Of a stretch of 64,000 nt of DNA, positions 1 to 9,500 are shown one piece after another (the first letter of the stretch is position 1; every line of letters begins with the position of its first letter). The stretch lies in the NCBI GenBank assembly GCA_047967505.1, contig CM106541.1, one strand, 5' to 3'. The DNA is from Dipteris shenzhenensis. Taxonomy: Eukaryota > Polypodiophyta > Polypodiopsida > Gleicheniales. The position numbers and the translations under genes are program-made. The notes below the pieces were generated by a model. That model was not told the origin of the DNA. It did not search any database and was given only the letters and a program-made list of their open reading frames with translations.

Positions 1-36
1 CAAGTAGGGCTTAGCAATGAAGCAAGTCCCCATGGT

Positions 37-440
37 TTATCTCAACTATTGAGGTGTCCAAAGAGTAGGTCTCTATCTCTATCTTCATTTCTCCTCTATC
101 TCAGGTATACAGGTATTGTCCAAAGAGTAGAATGTGGCCATCATCCCAAAGGAGGCCTCAAGTTCAAGTGAGTTGCAACTGTCACTATTGGTGACGGAGA
201 AATCAAAGTTACTCATATAAACTTTGGATTTGGAGGGGACGGAGACACCGCTACTATCTTTGTCTCTATCTATGTCTTTGTCTCTCCTCTATCTCAACTA
301 TTGAGGTGTCCAAAGAGCAGTTGTTTGTCTCTATCTTTGTTCCTCCTCTATCTCAGCTATTGATGTGTTGTCCAAATAGCAGTTGGATGAATGTGGCCAT
401 CATCCCAGAGGAGGCCTCAAGTTCAAGTGAGTTGCAACTT
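37..440. repeat. Degenerate direct repeat, about 259-bp period
   Basis: A segment starting AATGTGGCCATCATCCC and running through GAGTTGCAACT occurs at about 131-180 and again at 390-440. Around both copies are diverged versions of CTCTATCTCAACTATTGAGGTGTCC and of TTTGTCTCTATC. The unit is a two-copy tandem duplication with short internal CTATCT repeats. No protein reads through it, and no known element is recognised. Confidence 0.7.
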
Positions 441-979
441 AAACAATCATTTGAGTTACAGACACAAGCGATAGGGCTGATCTTGAGGAATTTCTTCCTC
501 TAAAGAAGCCAACTACTCCTTCCTCCAAAGAAAGCAATGAAGAGGAACACACAAAGAATAGAATTTGCCGATATGAAAATGAGGATAAACCTAGTTGGAT
601 GCTTGTTGCATGGTCCTAGTGTCCAAAGGCAGAGCCTAGCAACCATAGACAAGAGGTAAAATCCCTTTCCCTATCATTTATTCCACCTTGAAAATTTAAG
701 CTCACCTCAGTGTACCAAACATTTGGTTGCTTCTTTGCAAAGATGCTCATCCCGAATAGTAATTATGGATAGGGGGACTCTTAGCCCATGCAAGAGCAAG
801 CCTTGACCTCCTCCAAATTATTATTGCGTTAGAGATCAGATGGAGTATGTTTACAATTTTTGTCGGACAAGTAGGGAGTTCAACATGCTCCAAAACTTGG
901 ACCAATTAATCCTTTAGATTTAGCACTTTCTTGGGCATTCCTTGCAACAACAACAAACTCCCATCCATTGCCAATAGCT
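441..979. other. No gene seen
   Basis: Mixed-composition DNA without a recognisable coding region, RNA gene or repeat. The only readings are short open frames of no evident family. Confidence 0.5.
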
Positions 980-1200
980 ATCATCTTCATTTGTGATGTG
1001 GATGCATCTGTGAGTGTAGCAACCCTAGAACAAATTTTAATGATTCAAGCCTCTATTGTTGAGTCAGATATTACTGTGAGAAATGCCCTTATTAATGTGT
1101 ATGACAAGTGTGGGAGCCTTAGACGATGCAAGGGCAGTGTTTGTAGAAATACTACATCAAAATGAGGTTTCTTGAAATGCCATTATCAATGCATCCCTAG
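980..1200 (+). pseudogene. PPR (pentatricopeptide repeat) protein remnant
   Basis: The plus-strand frame reads a run like the PLS-class PPR consensus: a region like 'ATLEQ', then VESDITVRNALINVYDKCGSL, which matches the usual 'DVFVGNALIDMYAKCGSL'. After a one-base frame change it continues ARAVFVEILHQNEVS, then a TGA where the family has Trp, then NAIINA. PPR proteins bind organellar RNA and act in editing, splicing or stability. Only about one and a half repeats survive, with a frameshift and a nonsense codon, no start and no neighbouring PPR repeats. This is a dead fragment, possibly moved here with the duplicated segment that overlaps its end. Confidence 0.6.
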
Positions 1201-1417
1201 TCCATATACTCCTCTCATGCATGATGAATGAATGGACTATAGGGATACGAGCTATAGTGTATGAAAAGTGTGATAGCCTTAGATAATGTAAGGGCAGTGT
1301 TTGTAGAAATAATACATCAAAACATGGGTTCTTGAAATGCCATTATCAGTGCATCCCTAGTTAATATACTCCTCTCATGCATGATGAGTGAATGGACTAT
1401 AGGGATACGAGCTTTAG
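1098..1417. repeat. 160-bp tandem duplication
   Basis: Two head-to-tail copies at 1098-1257 and 1258-1417, with a third partial, more diverged copy of the tail (GAATGGA...GATACGA) up to about 1500. The unit contains the end of the PPR fragment, so the duplication happened after or during its decay. Confidence 0.85.
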
Positions 1418-1810
1418 TATCAAGTTTTACATATCTTGAGTGAATGGAGTATATGGATACGATCTTTAGTGCCAAGTTTTACATAACTTGAGTCTACTAT
1501 CATCTAATCTAAGTACCTTATCAATGTAATGCTGGCAACGAGTGCTTAACTTTTCTCAACTAGTCTGGCAGCCCTTTTTCTCCCATTGACCTGTGAAACG
1601 ATGCTATAGACTGGCCACTACCCACCATTTGTGTGCCTGTAAATGGCCCATTCTAGCCCATGCGACTGCCCGTGTGTCAACCCCTTTAATTGTTTTCCAT
1701 AGAGCCAAAGTGTTTTATGTGTAAGTAATTAATGGCGTTTCTTTGCGTACACCATATAGTTGAGCAACAGCAGAAGTTCCAGAGAAGTTCTTTTATTGGC
1801 TTCACTTGAC
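1418..1810. other. No gene seen
   Basis: The first part is the diverged third unit of the preceding duplication. From about 1500 the sequence is unique-looking and has no recognisable feature. It ends abruptly where homology to copia A begins. Confidence 0.5.
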
Positions 1811-2832
1811 AAGGACCGCAATGCATCCAAATGCCCTATAAATCATCCATTGCAACCCAATGCATACCACGAATCAGTGCACACTACTCAAACTGCAACC
1901 AGAGTGATCTGCATAAGGTATGCTCAAGAAATCATAGTCCCACGGTAATGAGCGCTACTAAAAATAGAACCTGAGATGCCTCAAAACATGGGCGCCATTG
2001 CATAATCGGAATCAGCAAGAAAATCTGCAAATATCTCTCTTCTGCCAAAACTCCAAAATCCCAACCGATGAGTGAGAAATGGGAGTCAACACTTATCCAC
2101 TGCCATGTGTCATAAATCTAAGGTTTCAAAACCTTAGTATGAAAAATGCATAACAGAGAGACGAAATCGAATACACAGAGATTTATAACTCTGAAAATCC
2201 TCCAACGAATCACGCAAGAACTGATAGGTAGGGGTTTTTGGGCGTTCGGAACGCAATGGGACAGACGGTTTTGGAAACCGTGGTCTCAATCACTGGGTCC
2301 AACCACGGACTGAAAAACGTTTTTGGAAACAGAGCTATTTGTAAACTCCACCGGAGTGCAAATGATGAGCAACATAGAAGTTTTAGGACCTCCTGAGTCC
2401 ACCGGGACTGACAGATCTGCAAATGGTTGCTCCAAACTTGAGTTCCAACTCCTGGGCAAAAAATGCAAAAACTGACACAGTGACTTAGAAATCCAATGAA
2501 ATGATCCCAGATTCAGGAATGAAGGTGTTTCCAGGCTCCTGAAGTAATGTGGACACCAAAAGCAAGCAATAGTTGCCTCTACAAGTCAATACGGAGTCTC
2601 TGTCGTCGAACGGAACAGGAAAAAGCTCAAAAAATGACTTTTTCTTTCAAACCACTTAACAGGCTCTCAAAACCACTTCGCAAAGCCAAAGTGACTTTTC
2701 CAAAGGTTCCTCCAAGGTCTCTGCACACTCGGATGCAAGTAAAGTCACCCACAAAGCTTCCCACAGAGCTTCTCCTTCCTCCCACAGAGCTGCTGAGCTT
2801 CCAGCATTCACGCACGCTCAGCTAGATCACTC

Positions 2833-2846
2833 GGGCTCTGATACCA
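2833..2846 (-). promoter_or_regulatory. Primer-binding site, initiator-Met tRNA
   Basis: On the minus strand this reads TGGTATCAGAGCCC, two bases inside the LTR. It is complementary to the 3' end of plant initiator methionine tRNA, the usual primer for minus-strand DNA synthesis in plant copia elements. Confidence 0.9.
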
Positions 2847-2848
2847 GT

Positions 2849-3020
2849 TGAGAGTGCTCTCAACGGAAGCAAGAACGGAAGAAGGAGAGAGAGAGAGATA
2901 GAGAGCCACACAAGTTTGGTGGGTGCAGAACCACCCTAATCTTCTTTTTCATTCATTTATATATGTGTTTGAGTATTGTACATAACCGGGGTTAAGGCAC
3001 AGTGACCTTTAACCCCCACA
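2849..3020 (-). repeat. Copia A LTR (172 bp)
   Basis: Matches the LTRs at 11524-11700 and 17281-17461. On the minus strand it starts TGTGGGGG and ends CTCTCA. It carries a TATA-like ATATATAAATG and a CT-rich run near its end. Confidence 0.9.
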
Positions 3021-3039
3021 CACGAATGTGTGGTTAAGT

Positions 3040-3350
3040 TTATTTGTTTATGTGTTGGATACAAAGTGCTATTTGCTAAATGCAAAAATGCTAGTTGATC
3101 AATGCTAAGTGCTAATTCTAAATGCAAAATGATATGTATGAAATTTAGAGTGCTATATCTCAAATTCAAATTGCTACCAAATATATACAAAGTGATAAAT
3201 GAAAATTGCTATATCCCAAATTCAAATAGCTACAAATATATGCTAAACACAAACTCCTATGTGTAAAAGAAAAGATCTATTTACCATGTTCTATATTCGA
3301 AATGCTATATGCTACATTCAAATTCCTATATGCTATATTCAAATTGGTAT
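3040..3350. repeat. AT-rich degenerate short repeats
   Basis: Recurring words such as GCTATATCTCAAATTCAAATTGCTAC (about 3152) and GCTATATCCCAAATTCAAATAGCTAC (about 3208) repeat with a period near 56 bp, with shorter TGCTA/AAATGCAAA echoes around them. This marks the left part of the AT-rich block holding the Helitron-like genes and could be its terminal non-coding region. No canonical 5' TC terminus could be fixed. Confidence 0.6.
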
Positions 3351-3491
3351 CAACATAAACTAGAGATGTTATAAATTTTGAGTGAAAATAATAAAGTGTT
3401 AACAACCTTGATATTTTGTTTGCAGATTATTCTAATTGGTGAATTTCAAGTCATTTTTAATGCTCTCATCCACAACGGGAAAATAAAGTAG

Positions 3492-6000
3492 GTGCTTTTA
3501 CTTCAACATATAATTTACTTTACAAATATGAAAAGGTCTCTTATTGAAAGGAGAGAACGTGCTTCCTATATTAGCATAGAAAACAAGAAAAGACGCTTAC
3601 AACTGAGTTTCTCCTCATGGCTATTCATCAATAAATTTCTAAAAGAATGGAACCAAATCACTTCTCAATATATTTCGAAGATGCAATATTGTGTATATTG
3701 TGGTAGAATAGAATTTAACACAGGTTCTTTTACAAAGTTAAAATCAGTAATACCACTACTAGAATCAAGTATAACACCATATGACTTATCCAATATGTTC
3801 ATAAGTTTGCATGTAGAAAATGGCCTAGGACATAGATCAAAAATGGCTTGTAAAGCATGCATAGATAGTCCATTCAGAAAGTTGTACTTGGTTCCCTATG
3901 ATCCAGACTATTTACAAAATGTATTAGGTGCGGACATATTTCAAATGCAAATGCTTTCTATAATCGATATATCCCTAAACATTTCTAAAGGTATTACATC
4001 TTTAGCAATAGGTATACTACAAAGGAGATCGATGTTGGATAATCCTCTAATATGTTGGAATCGCCAACAAAGATTCTATAGTAACTCAACAAACTTACTA
4101 TCAACAACAAAACACGTTCTAGCATTTAACTCTAGAACAAACCCCATATTTAAAAAATACTTGACAATGTATGAACGACCACATCCAAAACTAGGAGTAA
4201 GTGTTCTTTCTTCAGAACTTATTTCTGATATTCTTGAAAGACACTCTGCTGACTCATCATTCGATCTTATGAAAATTGCACATGAGGAAAACTACTTGTC
4301 ATTACTAGAACAAATCAACATGCTACCTACAACTCATCAATTCAAAAAAAATACATCACATGAAATCGGGACAATTGTACTTCGTGATTCAACAAGAATT
4401 ATTGAGCATCAACTCATAACATCTATGGAAGGTCTATCACAATGTGACGAATTAACACTAGAGTATGCGTTATTCCCATTTCTCTATCCTTTCGGATATG
4501 GTGCTCATGATGGCAAGATGTTCTTCAATGTATATTTAAAAATGAGAATATCAACATTGTTCTCCGTGTTAACTCTTTACAAACCATACTTGTTATTGAT
4601 GTACCAAATACGTCAATCTATTTTAATAGCAAACTCTACTCAAACTACAGTATTAGAAAGAGATATTGACCAACAAAGATGACAAGATCCAAGAATATGT
4701 GAACAAGAGATAATTAGACGTATTCTTAAGTTTCAGATACCAAGTTCTATTCCTGGATCTCCTTCATGGCACAGTAGAAACTTAAAAGATCTAATGGCAA
4801 TGGTTGACACATGGGGCCTTCCCAATATATTCCTTACACTTACTGTAGATGAGGTATCAACCACAAGATGGTGTGAAATCGATCAATAGAAACCATTGCT
4901 AAACAATTCAATAAAAACTTCACATGGAGAGATTGTCTAGTTGAATGTGCAGTGCTCTTCCATGTTAGACTGCAACAATTCTTAGCAAGATATATTCTGT
5001 GCAATAAAGGACTACTAGGTAGAGTCAACCATCACATCATAAGATATGAGGTAAAAATAGAGGATCTATGCATGCACACATGATGCTATGGACAGATGAA
5101 CAAGACATAGATATTGTATCAAACCAGATAGATGCACATATCCCTTACATGAATGATTTTAATAACTGGCCAGAGAATTCAATTCAAAGAAAGCTTAGCT
5201 ATATGGTAAAGAGAAAACAAATCCACACATGTAGGCCAACATGCAATCTATTTGACTCAAGCACAAAACACAAATGCAAATACGGATTTCCATATCCAAT
5301 ACATTTAGATAACCTACTATGGATCCTCTCACACAAAGATGGATCTACTTATGTCCATCACTAGAACATCATAATGTCGTTCCATACGATGCAAGAATAT
5401 TACTCTTGTGGCAAGCACATATGACTATTCAAAAAATAACAAACACAGGCCTATCATATTACCTTCTAAAATATGTTATGAAAACCAAACCCATGGGACA
5501 CATGAACTTGAATCCTAGTGATGTGAAACTTCTAGGACTAGATAATCTAGATCCAATTAAATTAAAAATGATATCTGCATACATTCTTTCAAAGCCAACA
5601 TCTCCAACAGAGGCATCATTGTCATGCTTACAAATATCTACCATTCAAAGAAGCGAATCTGTGCATTTCATTGACTCATCTCCCTCATCTATGCGCCAAA
5701 AATACCTTCGTGAACATTGTATTTTTGTAATGCATCCTATAGATACATATTGCAGTCGTCCAAGTGTCATGGAGAACTTAACCTTCTATGAATTCTGGAA
5801 AAAATACAATGTCCAAAAGTCAAAGGAAAAAAAACAAAGATAACATAACTATCATAGATTCTTTCAGAGATTATGTGTATCCATCAACACGGATCGTACA
5901 TTTCACAGATTACCACCCTGCTCATCATTTTGAAGGATTTTTTTACAACCTTCTACTAAAGAGCGTAAATTTTAGAAATGAGAATGAGCTCATTTTTTAA
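3492..6000 (+). pseudogene. Helitron Rep (HUH nuclease) domain, frameshifted
   Basis: The N-terminal 396-codon frame ends with ALFPFLYPFGYG, similar to the 'LSYPLLFPYGE' region before Helitron Rep domains. After a TGA at 4680 the same frame gives SWHSRNLKDLMAMV, LPNIFLTLTVDEVS and TRW, the first Rep motif. A shifted frame reads WRDCLVECAVLFHVRL and LLGRVNHHIIRYE. Then comes HAHMMLW at 5068, carrying the metal-binding HxH. Around 5380-5480 VVPYDARILL and SYYLLKYVMK correspond to the catalytic-tyrosine region. 5830-5990 matches the block before the helicase (HPAHHFEGFFYNLLL). Rep would nick and rejoin the strand to start rolling-circle transposition. At least three frame changes and several stops make it inactive. 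The start codon of the original gene is not certain. Confidence 0.78.
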
Positions 6001-6183
6001 AACAATCATATGAAATCTTACTTCTTAGAATGCCATATCCGAGACCTCGTAAAAACAGAAGAAGACATCGAATCTCTTATCGATCAATATTGCAAAGTGC
6101 ACTTGCTAATAGATCAAAATTGCCACCAACTAACAAACATGATACTCTAAAAAAGCCCATTACGTGTTATTTAGAACTCCTTC

Positions 6184-7583
6184 ATGGCTTCAACTGACCT
6201 TCATGAAGATACCAATATACATAACAGAACACACACAAAATTACTTCAAATGATGAACGAGTTCAAGGAATTCGAAAATGCAACTCTTTCTTCTGAACAA
6301 CAAGAAATTTACGAAAAGATAAATGGATCACCCACAGGACTTCATGTCATTTGTGGTACTCCTGGTTCAGGAAAGACATTTATGATCAAGTACATTACTT
6401 ATAATTATGTAAAACAAGGAAAATTGATTATTCTAGCAGCAACAACAGGAGCTACTACAATGAGACTAAGTCGATTAGCAACTACTGTCCATCATCAGTT
6501 TGCTCTACCAATGAGACTAAGTCGATTAGCAACTACTGTCCATCATCAGTTTGCCTCCTTACCAGTGTCACACGAATGATACATAGAATTGCAAAATGCA
6601 ACAATCATAATAATTGATGAGATGTCAATGATGACATGCCAAACATTAAACACAGTAATCAGACAACTGTGTGAAACTTGCAAGCAAACAATCTTGCAGC
6701 CTTTTCAAAATGAAAAGATGCTCTTATTCAAAGATATGTCCCAGTTGCCTCCAGTATGCAAATGCAAGGTGCAAGAAAATGAATCCTATAGAAAATGCTA
6801 TATTGGAAATTCGGGTTTCTGGACAACTGCAACCTTTTCATTCCTTCACACATCAATATGTCACCTGGAAGATCCAACATCCATAGAATTCTTAAACATA
6901 ATTAGAATAAGACAACCAACGGTAGAAGAGATTTAGTATTACCTAGGTAATTTAATCATAAGTGATAGTGAAGCAAATGATTTCATTGACAAGGACACAA
7001 CTATACTGTGCACCCATCAAAAAGACACACGATACTATAATGAGCTCATACTACATAAGAAATTCAAAGAGCATCAAATTAAAAGTGTCACTGTGACATC
7101 CAATGCAGATCAAATCTTAGAATTAAAAGAATGGATAATGGATCCAGACTTCCACTCCATACAACAAATAGTAATAGGAGTGAAAGTGATGATCACAAAA
7201 AATATAGATCTCACAATCGGAGCTACAAATGGCGCTATTGCAAGTGTCATATCACTAGAAATAGATAATAACACAAACAAGATTTTAAAAATTCATGCCA
7301 AGATCTTATCAACAAATGAAAAAATCACACTAAGACGATCAAAACATAAACGGAAGGTATTAAACTCAATATGGTATCACAAAACAACTTTTCCAATCAC
7401 ACTAGCATATGCAATTACGGGACACAAGTCACAAGGATGCACACTCAAAGGAAAGGCTCTTGTACTAACACAAAAATCATTTGCACCAGGACTAACATAT
7501 GTCATGCTTTCATGAGTCACCACTCGAAAAAACTTAAGAATCTTAAATAAAATCAATCCATCTGACTTCATTCCAATGCTTAC
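6184..7583 (+). pseudogene. PIF1-type helicase of Helitron-like element
   Basis: SF1B helicase that unwinds DNA during rolling-circle transposition, normally fused to Rep. Visible in order: LSSEQQEIYEKI (Q-like region), Walker A GTPGSGKTF at about 6355, AATTGATTMRLS, Walker B IIIDEMSMM at about 6605, LPPV near 6750 (the usual GDxxQLPPV here reads KDMSQLPPV), VIGVKVMITKNIDL...TNGAI at about 7160, and the C-terminal YAITGHKSQGCTLKGKAL at about 7410. Stops fall at 6577 and 6934. A TGA at 7513 stands where the family has Arg (VMLS-R-VTTRKNLRIL), a CGA-to-TGA change. A 51-bp in-frame duplication sits after Walker A. Between 6937 and 7092 the same region reads with interruptions. Non-functional. 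Confidence 0.88.
6460..6555 (+). repeat. 51-bp in-frame tandem duplication in helicase
   Basis: ATGAGACTAAGTCGATTAGC starts at 6460 and again at 6511. The two copies are almost identical over the readable length and encode MRLSRLATTVHHQFA twice. It lengthens the helicase between motifs I and II without breaking the frame. Confidence 0.92.
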
Positions 7584-7675
7584 ATGAACTTTAGAAAAAT
7601 AGTAATCAATAGAAAATCCTTTTATAAAATATTCATCATTATAAGAGAAAAGAAACATTTGATATACAAACTAAT

Positions 7676-8551
7676 ATGCAAGATCTATCAAAAAACTTAT
7701 TTGAAGAACAACCAACAATAAAATATGGCAACATCAGACAAGGTACGTTTTCAATATCAAGCATTGTAGTATTTCTTCACATTAGTTTATATTCTAATTT
7801 ATAATAGATTACTATTTTGCAGATCTTTAATCAATTTAAAAGTAAAGCCCGATTGGCTTAACAAGATCAAGAGAAATCAACACAAAGAACAAAGCGACAA
7901 AATTATTTCTTGTATACAGCTCAAATGCATCTTGCAAACATGGCTGGAAAGGAACAAATGAATACATTTATGGATGGAGCACACTGCAAGACCTTAGGGA
8001 TTTCATGGATAACAATCAACATGAAGTACAACAATGGAAGGCAGAACATGGGGACAAAGAAATGAGAGCAAACGATTAGTAACCCAATTTTATCTATAAA
8101 AATTTATTAAATTTTAAATTTCAAAAATACAATAAATAATATATACATAATATCAATTCAAACATAATGCATGTCTAACTAAGTACATGATTCAAAAAAT
8201 CACAAAAGAGGATGATATCATTACTCCAATGATGTTGAGAACAGAAGCACAAGCTATAATAGATAAGCACTCAGAAGGAATTTCAGCTTATTGCCTTGAA
8301 CTTCTACACTTTGGCTACAATGTAAGCTTAGCCGAAACTCCTCAAAATAGATCGTAAGATTGGAAATGTCATACTAGCAGAGTTCAACAACATGTTCCAA
8401 ACAGATGATCAAAAAAAAGCAAAAGAGTTGCCATTTACCATAGAAGGTATAGCTTCCATTATTGATTTAAATTTTGCAAAAGAAGCATATGGCGAACATT
8501 TTGAGTTTTTCCCGACTCCACCAAAGAACAATATATTTCAACCCCCTATAG
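7676..8551 (+). pseudogene. Unrecognised accessory reading frame(s)
   Basis: Between the helicase and the nuclease lie protein-like stretches on the same strand. A start at 7676 gives MQDLSKNLFEEQPTIKYG, followed by an intron-like GT...TTTGCAG at 7743-7822. About 7950-8079 reads YIYGWSTLQDLRDFM and VQQWKAEHGDKEM. 8187-8354 starts MIQKITKEDDIITPMML and ends after a frame change. 8341-8551 reads NVILAEFNNMFQTDD, then IEGIASIIDLNFAKEAYGEHFEFF. These do not match any family I recognise. The last piece joins in phase to the GIY-YIG domain across a short putative intron, so all may be exons of one gene. Frames do not join cleanly elsewhere, and exon limits are inferred. Confidence 0.42.
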
Positions 8552-8646
8552 GTACATTCTTGACTCCATATCTTAAAATACATACAAACTTCATCTTGTA
8601 ACACACAAGAAAAACTCATCGTACTTCATTTTGCTATTTCAAATAG
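8552..8646 (+). other. Putative 95-bp intron before the GIY-YIG domain
   Basis: Starts GTACATTC and ends TTTCAAATAG. It is AT-rich with a pyrimidine-rich stretch near the 3' end, and contains the stop that otherwise ends the upstream frame. Removing it keeps one reading frame (phase 1, forming a GGA codon) from QPPI into NREEDKEKG and on to the nuclease. Predicted from sequence only. Confidence 0.5.
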
Positions 8647-9010
8647 GAAATCGCGAAGAAGACAAAGAAAAAGGCACAAAAGGCCCATATTACATATATT
8701 CTATTCTATGTATTGCTACAGAAAAAAGATATATGGGACAAACTAGAAATCTTGAAAACGGATAGCACATCACCAAACCAATCCTCCATTAAAATTGAAA
8801 CATGATCTTAACAAGTACAAACCATTCCACTCGAACTTCAAAACAGAAATCCTAGCCACCACAAACTTTAAAAGCAAAGCGGATACACTCGAAGAGAAAT
8901 ACATAACAGAACTCAACACAACCGACTCGAAATATGGCTACAATAACCTCAGTGGAAATCCAGCATCTACAAAAAAAATTTACTTTCTCAAAAATAGAGA
9001 CATAATCTAG
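8647..9010 (+). pseudogene. GIY-YIG endonuclease domain remnant
   Basis: Reads GPYYIYSILCIATEKRYMGQTRNLEN, the paired GIY and YIG strands of a GIY-YIG nuclease. A stop and frameshift follow near 8760. The next frame carries RIAHH, LNKYKPFHSNFKTEIL, TLEEKYITELNT and YGYNNLSGNP. The expected catalytic set can be placed: Tyr of YIY, Tyr of RYMG, an Arg/His helix region, Glu of LEEKYI and Asn of GYN. The family cuts DNA in mobile introns, Penelope-like retroelements, some viruses and repair proteins. It lies 1.1 kb after the helicase on the same strand and shares its AT-rich composition, suggesting it belongs to the transposon. The alternative is a fragment of a Penelope-like element that inserted here, but no such reverse transcriptase is visible. 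Confidence 0.75.
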
Positions 9011-9500
9011 TATATTTAAGTAGAAGCCCATTTTCAATACATGTAAAGGACTTCCTATTTCAAACTATAGTTAAATCATACTCTTGAAGGACTCTTAATT
9101 CATAACATATATTACTCAATTTTTTTCGTTTTCAAAGCATTACTACTTTTTTTCAACACATAAAATAATTCATATATGAACTGTTATTAAAAAATGCTTA
9201 TAAAAACGTCATGTTTTTAGTGATATATAACTCCATTTATAACAATTCCAATAATAACCACTTTTAAGTATACTAGATAAATTTTCATGTATTGTTACTC
9301 TTATAATAATATTATAGTGTGTTTCAAAAAATTCTACTATTATAGTGCTCTTCTTCATATCATAATTAATTGTTCTCAAATTGCAAGTTTACATAAATCT
9401 AAATTCTAAATTCACTTTAAAAATCAAGTGGATGGAAAATATTATTTAACAATTTTTACAAAATAGCACTAAATTCATTTATATATATTCTAGCTCAATA
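9011..9500. other. AT-rich non-coding tail of the Helitron block
   Basis: Very AT-rich with short homopolymer runs and no coding signal. The composition changes sharply near 9500 (ATATATATTCTAG then GC-balanced sequence). CTAG occurs near 9010 and near 9493, but neither is preceded by a convincing hairpin, so no Helitron 3' end is called. Confidence 0.5.

Larger units (their letters stand above)
1811..3020 (-). mobile_element. Copia family A, truncated copy (leader plus LTR)
   Basis: From AAGGACCGCAATGCATCC onward the sequence is collinear with 16239-17461 of the full copia A element at high identity. It holds the 5' untranslated leader, a primer-binding site and one LTR (2849-3020). Everything downstream on the element's own strand (gag, pol, 3' LTR) is absent, so this is a 5' fragment in minus orientation. 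The LTR ends TG...CA as expected. It is followed at once by a small inverted repeat (CCACACA-cgaa-TGTGTGG). Confidence 0.92.
3492..9010 (+). mobile_element. Helitron-like element, decayed, with accessory nuclease
   Basis: A single plus-strand series of broken frames encodes, in order, a Helitron-type HUH replication initiator (3492-6000), a PIF1-type helicase (6184-7583), an unrecognised accessory frame (7676-8551) and a GIY-YIG endonuclease domain (8647-9010). The block is visibly more AT-rich than its flanks, and that composition runs from about 3021 to about 9500. Helitrons are rolling-circle DNA transposons. Termini (5' TC, 3' hairpin plus CTRR, or Helentron-type ends) could not be assigned, so the limits given are only those of recognisable coding sequence. 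Confidence 0.8.

Noticed and set aside
3021-9500. Endogenised large DNA virus fragment as the source of PIF1 helicase and GIY-YIG nuclease
   Set aside because: The Rep HUH motifs and the helicase joined in Helitron order explain the block better, and no capsid, polymerase or packaging gene is seen.
9480-9500. CTAG at about 9493 as a canonical Helitron 3' end
   Set aside because: There is no GC-rich hairpin just upstream and the next base is C rather than the usual T.
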